A stretch of DNA of 64,000 nt from an uncultured Clostridia bacterium (GTDB lineage Bacteria > Bacillota > Clostridia > Christensenellales > Aristaeellaceae), in NCBI GenBank assembly GCA_934631025.1, contig CAKTXR010000002.1:1-64000 (forward strand). The letters run 5' to 3'. This document shows, one piece after another, positions 60,547-64,000 of the stretch. How positions within the stretch are numbered: position 1 is the stretch's first letter; each line of letters begins with the position of its first letter. Below the pieces are notes generated by a model. The model worked only from the letters and a program-made list of their open reading frames with translations. It did not search any database and had not been told where the DNA came from. The translations under genes and the position numbers were made by a program.

Positions 60547-60984
60547 ATGAAGGTTGCTTTCGGCTGCGATCACGCCGGCTATGCGCTCAAGGAGGCCGTG
60601 GTCGCGCATTTGAAGGAAATGGGCCACGAGGTGGTCGATTTCGGCTGCTACACCCCCGAGCGCGTGGATTATCCCGTGCAGGGCGAAAAGGCGGCGCGCG
60701 CCGTCGCTTCCGGCGAGTGCCAGCTGGGCGTGCTGATCTGCGGCACGGGCATCGGCATTTCGCTGGCGGCCAACCGCGTGCGCGGCATTCGCGCGGCGGT
60801 CTGCTCCGAGTCCTATTCCGCTGAGCTGACCCGCCGCCATAACGACGCGAACATGATCGCCTTCGGCGCGCGCGTCGTGGGCGAGGGCACGGCCTGCGCC
60901 ATACTGGACGCGTTCTTTAACGCGAAGTTCGAGGGCGGCCGGCACGCTCAGCGCGTCGCCATGCTGGACGAAATCAAGCCCTGA
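60547..60984 (+). CDS. rpiB: Ribose-5-phosphate isomerase B
   Basis: This 145-residue RpiB/LacAB-family isomerase has FGCDHAGYALK (5-15), the active-site CGTGIGIS loop (near 66-73) with the catalytic Cys, and RRHNDANMIAFGAR near 98. It interconverts ribose 5-phosphate and ribulose 5-phosphate, supplying PRPP precursors, which fits its place just after guaA (34 bp). Confidence 0.93.
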   Translation: MKVAFGCDHAGYALKEAVVAHLKEMGHEVVDFGCYTPERVDYPVQGEKAARAVASGECQLGVLICGTGIGISLAANRVRGIRAAVCSESYSAELTRRHNDANMIAFGARVVGEGTACAILDAFFNAKFEGGRHAQRVAMLDEIKP

Positions 60985-61013
60985 AAAGATTGTAAAATCT
61001 CCCGCATGGACGC

Positions 61014-61042
61014 TTGACGGAGCCGCCGCGGGTGTATATAAT
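61014..61042 (+). promoter_or_regulatory. Promoter of the T-box cysE-cysS operon
   Basis: TTGACG at 61014-61019 and TATAAT at 61037-61042, 17-bp spacer. Confidence 0.88.
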
Positions 61043-61059
61043 AGATATAAGGTATTGAC

Positions 61060-61310
61060 CGGGAAGAGTAGAGTCCCGATAAGCGTTCAGAGAGAGACGG
61101 TCGCCGGCTGAGAGCCGTCTTGCGCGGAAGGGAATATCGAAGTGCGCCCGCGAGCCGCCGCGTCGAAAGCGCAAGAAGCGCCGCGTAGACGCAGCCGGAG
61201 AACGCCCGTTAAAGCGTCATGAGTGGAGGAAGCGCCGAGAAACGCTTCTTCAAGCAGAGTGGAACCACGCCGCCGCGTCTCTGATGTGAGACGCGGCGCG
61301 TTATATTTTT
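61060..61310 (+). promoter_or_regulatory. Cys-specific T-box riboswitch
   Basis: The leader has T-box features: an AGAGAG element near 61089, a specifier loop GAAGTGCGCC whose TGC (61143-61145) is a Cys codon, and the T-box AGAGTGGAACCACG (61256-61269). The bulge TGGA (61260-61263) fits the UCCA end of tRNA-Cys, which has discriminator U. The terminator stem (61271-61281 with 61288-61298) ends in TTATATTTTT. Uncharged tRNA-Cys should allow readthrough to cysE and cysS. Confidence 0.93.
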
Positions 61311-61319
61311 GGAGGCGGT

Positions 61320-62030
61320 ATGTTTAAGCATTGGAAGAGCGACATCCAGGCCGTGCTCGACCGCGATCCGGCGGCGCGCAGCGCGCTGGAGGTCATATTG
61401 TGCTATCCGGGCTTCTGGGCGGTTCGGCGGCACCGGCGCGCGCACTGGCTGTGGCAGCACAACATGAAGCTGCTGGCGCGCATTGTGTCCCAGCGCACCC
61501 GCAAAAAGACCGGCATTGAGATCCACCCCGGCGCGACCATCGGCGAGGGGCTGTTCATCGATCACGGCATGGGCGTGGTCATCGGCGAGACGACCGAAAT
61601 CGGCAACAACGTCACGCTCTATCAGAACGTGACGCTGGGCGGCACCGGCAAGCACGTCGGCAAGCGCCATCCCACCATCTGCGACAACGTGGTCGTGGGT
61701 GCGGGCGCGCGCGTGCTGGGGCCGTTCACCGTCGGCGAGGGCGCGAAGATCGGCGCGAGCGCCGTGGTGCTCAAGGAAGTGCCGCCCTACTGCACCGTGG
61801 TCGGCAACCCCGGCCGCGTGGTGCGCATGGGTACGAAGAAGGTGGAGATCGACCTCGATCAGGTGCATCTGCCCGATCCGGTCAAGGAACGCATACTCTC
61901 GCTCACGGCGCGCGTGGACGAGCTGGAAAAGTGCATGGGCTGCGCGTCGTGTGAAAAGGATGCAAGCTGCACCGAACGCGAAGCGTGCGCCCGCGCGATG
62001 AAGGAGGAAAACCGCAATGAAGATCTATAA
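61320..62030 (+). CDS. cysE: Serine O-acetyltransferase with Cys-rich C-terminal tail
   Basis: This 236-residue enzyme makes O-acetylserine for cysteine synthesis. The left-handed beta-helix hexapeptide repeats are clear (GIEIHPGATIGEGLFIDHG, NVTLYQNVTLGGTGK), with the catalytic His pair. After about residue 198 a short tail carries five Cys (CMGCASCEKDASC and a later Cys), which is unusual for CysE and could bind metal or sense redox state. A T-box precedes the gene and cysS overlaps its end by 14 bp. Confidence 0.93.
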   Translation: MFKHWKSDIQAVLDRDPAARSALEVILCYPGFWAVRRHRRAHWLWQHNMKLLARIVSQRTRKKTGIEIHPGATIGEGLFIDHGMGVVIGETTEIGNNVTLYQNVTLGGTGKHVGKRHPTICDNVVVGAGARVLGPFTVGEGAKIGASAVVLKEVPPYCTVVGNPGRVVRMGTKKVEIDLDQVHLPDPVKERILSLTARVDELEKCMGCASCEKDASCTEREACARAMKEENRNEDL

Positions 62031-63468
62031 CAGCCTTACCCGCACGAAGGAAGAATTCGTCCCGAATCATCCCGACATCGTGAAGATGTACACCTGCGGC
62101 CCCACGGTGTATCACTTTGCGCACATCGGCAATCTGCGCAGCTACATCATGGAGGACATTCTGGAGAAATATCTGCGCTATGCGGGCTATAACGTTAAGC
62201 GCGTGATGAACATTACCGACGTGGGTCATCTGACCTCCGACGCGGACGAGGGCGAGGACAAGATGCTCAAGGGCGCGCGCCGCGAGCACAAGACGGTCAT
62301 GGAGATCGCGAAATTCTATACCGACGCGTTCTTCGCCGACTGCGAGAAGCTCAACATCAAGCGCCCCGACGTGGTTGAGCCGGCGACGCACTGCATCGAC
62401 GACTACATCCGCATCATCACGAAGCTGCTGGACACCGGCTATGCCTATCAGGCGGGCGGCAACGTCTATTTCGACACATCGAAGCTGGAAAAGTATTTCG
62501 TGTTCAACGATTTCAGCGAGGAGGATCTGGCCGTCGGCGTGCGCGAGGGCGTCGAAGAGGACGAAAACAAGCGCAACAAGAACGACTTCGTGCTCTGGTT
62601 CACCAAGTCGAAATTCGAGGATCAGGCGCTCAAGTGGGATTCGCCGTGGGGCGTGGGCTATCCGGGCTGGCACATCGAGTGCTCCGCCATCTCGATGAAG
62701 CATCTGGGCGAGGATCTGGATATCCACTGCGGCGGCATCGACAACGCGTTCCCGCATCACACCAACGAGATCGCGCAGTCCGAGGCCTATCTGGGGCACA
62801 AATGGTGCAACTACTGGATGCATGTGCGCCATCTCAACACCATTGGCGGCAAGATGTCCAAGTCGAAGGGCGAGTTCCTCACCGTGTCGCTGCTCGAGGA
62901 AAAGGGCTACGATCCGCTGGCCTACCGCCTGTTCTGCCTTCAGAGCCACTATCGCCGCAATCTCGTGTTCTCGTGGGAGAACCTCGACAACGCGCAGGGC
63001 GCTTACAACAAGCTGATCGCCAAGATCGCCGCGCTCGATCCCAATAAGGGCGAGATCGACGAGGCCGCGCTCTCCGCGCTGGACGAAAAGTTCCGCGCCG
63101 CGCTGGACAACGACCTCAACACCTCGCTGGCCGTGACCGCCGTGTACGACGCGCTCAAGGCCGATGCGAGCGATAAAACGAAGCTCGCCGCCGTCGCGCG
63201 GTTCGACACGGTGCTGGGGCTTGACCTCATCGCCAAGGCCGATAGGCGCCGCGAGGAGCTGAAGAAGCAGGCCGCCGAGGTCAAGACGCAGGCCGTCGCG
63301 TTCGAGGACTGCGAGGCGGACGCGGAGATCGAGAAGCTGGTGGAGGAGCGCGCCGCCGCCAAGAAGGCGAAGAATTTCGCCGAGGCCGACCGCATCCGCG
63401 GCGAGCTGACCGCGCGCGGCTATGCCGTGATCGACACGGCGAACGGCCCCGTGGTCAAAAAGGCGTAA
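62017..63468 (+). CDS. cysS: Cysteinyl-tRNA synthetase
   Basis: This 483-residue class I synthetase has the zinc and active-site motif TCGPTVYHFAHIGN (near 28), GWHIECSAIS, the zinc-binding HH pair (FPHHTNEIAQ) and KMSKS (near 284). The start lies within cysE and shows coupling. It charges tRNA-Cys and is controlled by the same T-box as cysE, so cysteine synthesis and charging respond together. Confidence 0.96.
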   Translation: MKIYNSLTRTKEEFVPNHPDIVKMYTCGPTVYHFAHIGNLRSYIMEDILEKYLRYAGYNVKRVMNITDVGHLTSDADEGEDKMLKGARREHKTVMEIAKFYTDAFFADCEKLNIKRPDVVEPATHCIDDYIRIITKLLDTGYAYQAGGNVYFDTSKLEKYFVFNDFSEEDLAVGVREGVEEDENKRNKNDFVLWFTKSKFEDQALKWDSPWGVGYPGWHIECSAISMKHLGEDLDIHCGGIDNAFPHHTNEIAQSEAYLGHKWCNYWMHVRHLNTIGGKMSKSKGEFLTVSLLEEKGYDPLAYRLFCLQSHYRRNLVFSWENLDNAQGAYNKLIAKIAALDPNKGEIDEAALSALDEKFRAALDNDLNTSLAVTAVYDALKADASDKTKLAAVARFDTVLGLDLIAKADRRREELKKQAAEVKTQAVAFEDCEADAEIEKLVEERAAAKKAKNFAEADRIRGELTARGYAVIDTANGPVVKKA

Positions 63469-63480
63469 CTGAAAACGGAC

Positions 63481-63526
63481 AAAGGGACGGCGCTTCAGCC
63501 GAAGAGACGAAGCGCCGTCCCTTTTT
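63481..63526 (+). terminator. Intrinsic terminator of cysE-cysS
   Basis: A 16-bp stem (AAAGGGACGGCGCTTC with GAAGCGCCGTCCCTTT) around a 12-base loop is followed by a T run. Confidence 0.92.
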
Positions 63527-63591
63527 GTGCGCTTCTGCGGCGGGAAACGCGCCGGCGCAGGTGATTTTGCGCCGCTTGCGAAAAATGCGCG

Positions 63592-63620
63592 TTGACATTT
63601 GCCGCATGATCCGATATAGT
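63592..63620 (+). promoter_or_regulatory. Promoter of the last gene
   Basis: TTGACA at 63592-63597 and TATAGT at 63615-63620, 17-bp spacer. Confidence 0.88.
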
Positions 63621-63677
63621 GAGGGCATGGGGCAAAACGCCCAATGTCGTTCATCATGCAGCGAAAGGGAGATGACC

Positions 63678-64000
63678 ATGAGCAGCGGAACCATCATACT
63701 GGAAAACAAATCGTTTCGGCTGACCGTCGGCGAGGACGCGATCGTCAGAAGCCTGCTTGTCAAGGAGACGAATACGGAGTGTCTTAAGCAGGGCGAGGAA
63801 ATCGCGCTGTTTTCCGTGACGCAGGAGCGCCCCTTCAACAACGAGGTCAAGCTTGCGCATCCCAACAGGCGCACGACCTGTCAGGCCAACCGCATCCGCC
63901 GCGAGGGGAACGCGCTGATCGTCAATTTTGAGATCGTGCCGGTCGAGGCGGTGATCGGCGTGAAGGAAGCGGACGACTACATCGCCTTCACGCTGACCGG
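63678..64000 (+). CDS. Unknown protein, cut off by the window end
   Basis: The first 107 residues are seen, starting MSSGTIILENKSFRLTVGED at ATG 63678 after GAAAGGGAG. The frame stays open to the right edge. The opening resembles the beta-rich N-terminal domain of some carbohydrate-active enzymes, but no family can be assigned from this much sequence. A consensus promoter stands 58 bp upstream. Confidence 0.75.
   Translation, partial: MSSGTIILENKSFRLTVGEDAIVRSLLVKETNTECLKQGEEIALFSVTQERPFNNEVKLAHPNRRTTCQANRIRREGNALIVNFEIVPVEAVIGVKEADDYIAFTLT

Overview
The window is a 64-kb piece of a GC-rich (roughly 60%) chromosome from an anaerobic, low-oxygen-adapted member of the Clostridia. The evidence is the gene content (bifurcating [FeFe]-hydrogenase HydABC, NfnAB, Rex, SpoIIE-type phosphatase, FeoAAB, a Cys T-box, the secDF-recJ-relA-dtd-hemZ order), strong AGGAGG ribosome sites, and sigma-A promoters of the TTGACA-17-TATAAT type. 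No phage, insertion sequence, CRISPR array or rRNA was seen. Genus cannot be fixed from the sequence alone.
Layout. 0.3-3.4 kb: copper locus, CsoR repressor with two operators and a CopA ATPase whose 3' end carries a CopZ-like domain with its own start signal. 3.5-5.2 kb: LysR regulator and a kinase-fold phosphotransferase. 5.6-18.6 kb: a redox and hydrogen island, nfnAB, hydCBA plus a split [2Fe-2S] protein, a lactate/malate dehydrogenase, fumarase, rex, a sensory PAS-containing hydrogenase and a SpoIIE-like phosphatase. 19-21.4 kb: two tandem secreted paralogues sharing a 130-bp identical block. 21.7-25.5 kb: serine hydrolase, SDR and quinone oxidoreductase opposite an AraC regulator. 25.5-32 kb: an iron regulon, DtxR-like repressor, FeoB-associated peptide, FeoB with an acidic extracellular insert, two FeoA, and divergently DUF2325, DUF3793, flavodoxin, a ZinT-like secreted protein and an HMA protein; five copies of one palindrome lie between the two arms. 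32.2-33.5 kb: PadR, HAAS-type membrane protein and lipoprotein. 33.6-40.1 kb: sugar ABC importer (one permease carries an extracellular beta-propeller) divergent from a GH28-like beta-helix enzyme. 40.1-41.4 kb: noncoding sequence with degenerate repeats and tRNA-Tyr and tRNA-Leu. 41.4-47.2 kb: AraC/GyrI-like regulator, DUF378, a repeat-rich coiled-coil protein, a small membrane protein and a TetM-like GTPase. 47.7-58.7 kb: two cyclophilins, hemZ, MBL hydrolase, dtd, relA/spoT, recJ, secF, secD. 59-63.5 kb: a GMP synthetase whose glutaminase half lacks its catalytic residues, rpiB, then a Cys T-box ahead of cysE-cysS. A truncated unknown gene closes the window.
How parts fit. The 5.6-18.6 kb island joins the NADH/NADPH/ferredoxin exchange enzymes (Nfn, HydABC) with two sensors, Rex for the NADH/NAD ratio and a group-C-type hydrogenase for H2 or redox state whose output is probably the overlapping phosphatase. 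The iron island couples uptake to a flavodoxin that replaces ferredoxin under iron limitation. The most unusual individual observations are the in-frame CopZ start inside copA, the beta-propeller fused to a sugar permease, the glutaminase-dead GuaA, the Arg at the substrate-specificity position of the 'LDH' next to fumarase, the apparent ATT start of rex, and the five-copy iron-regulon palindrome.
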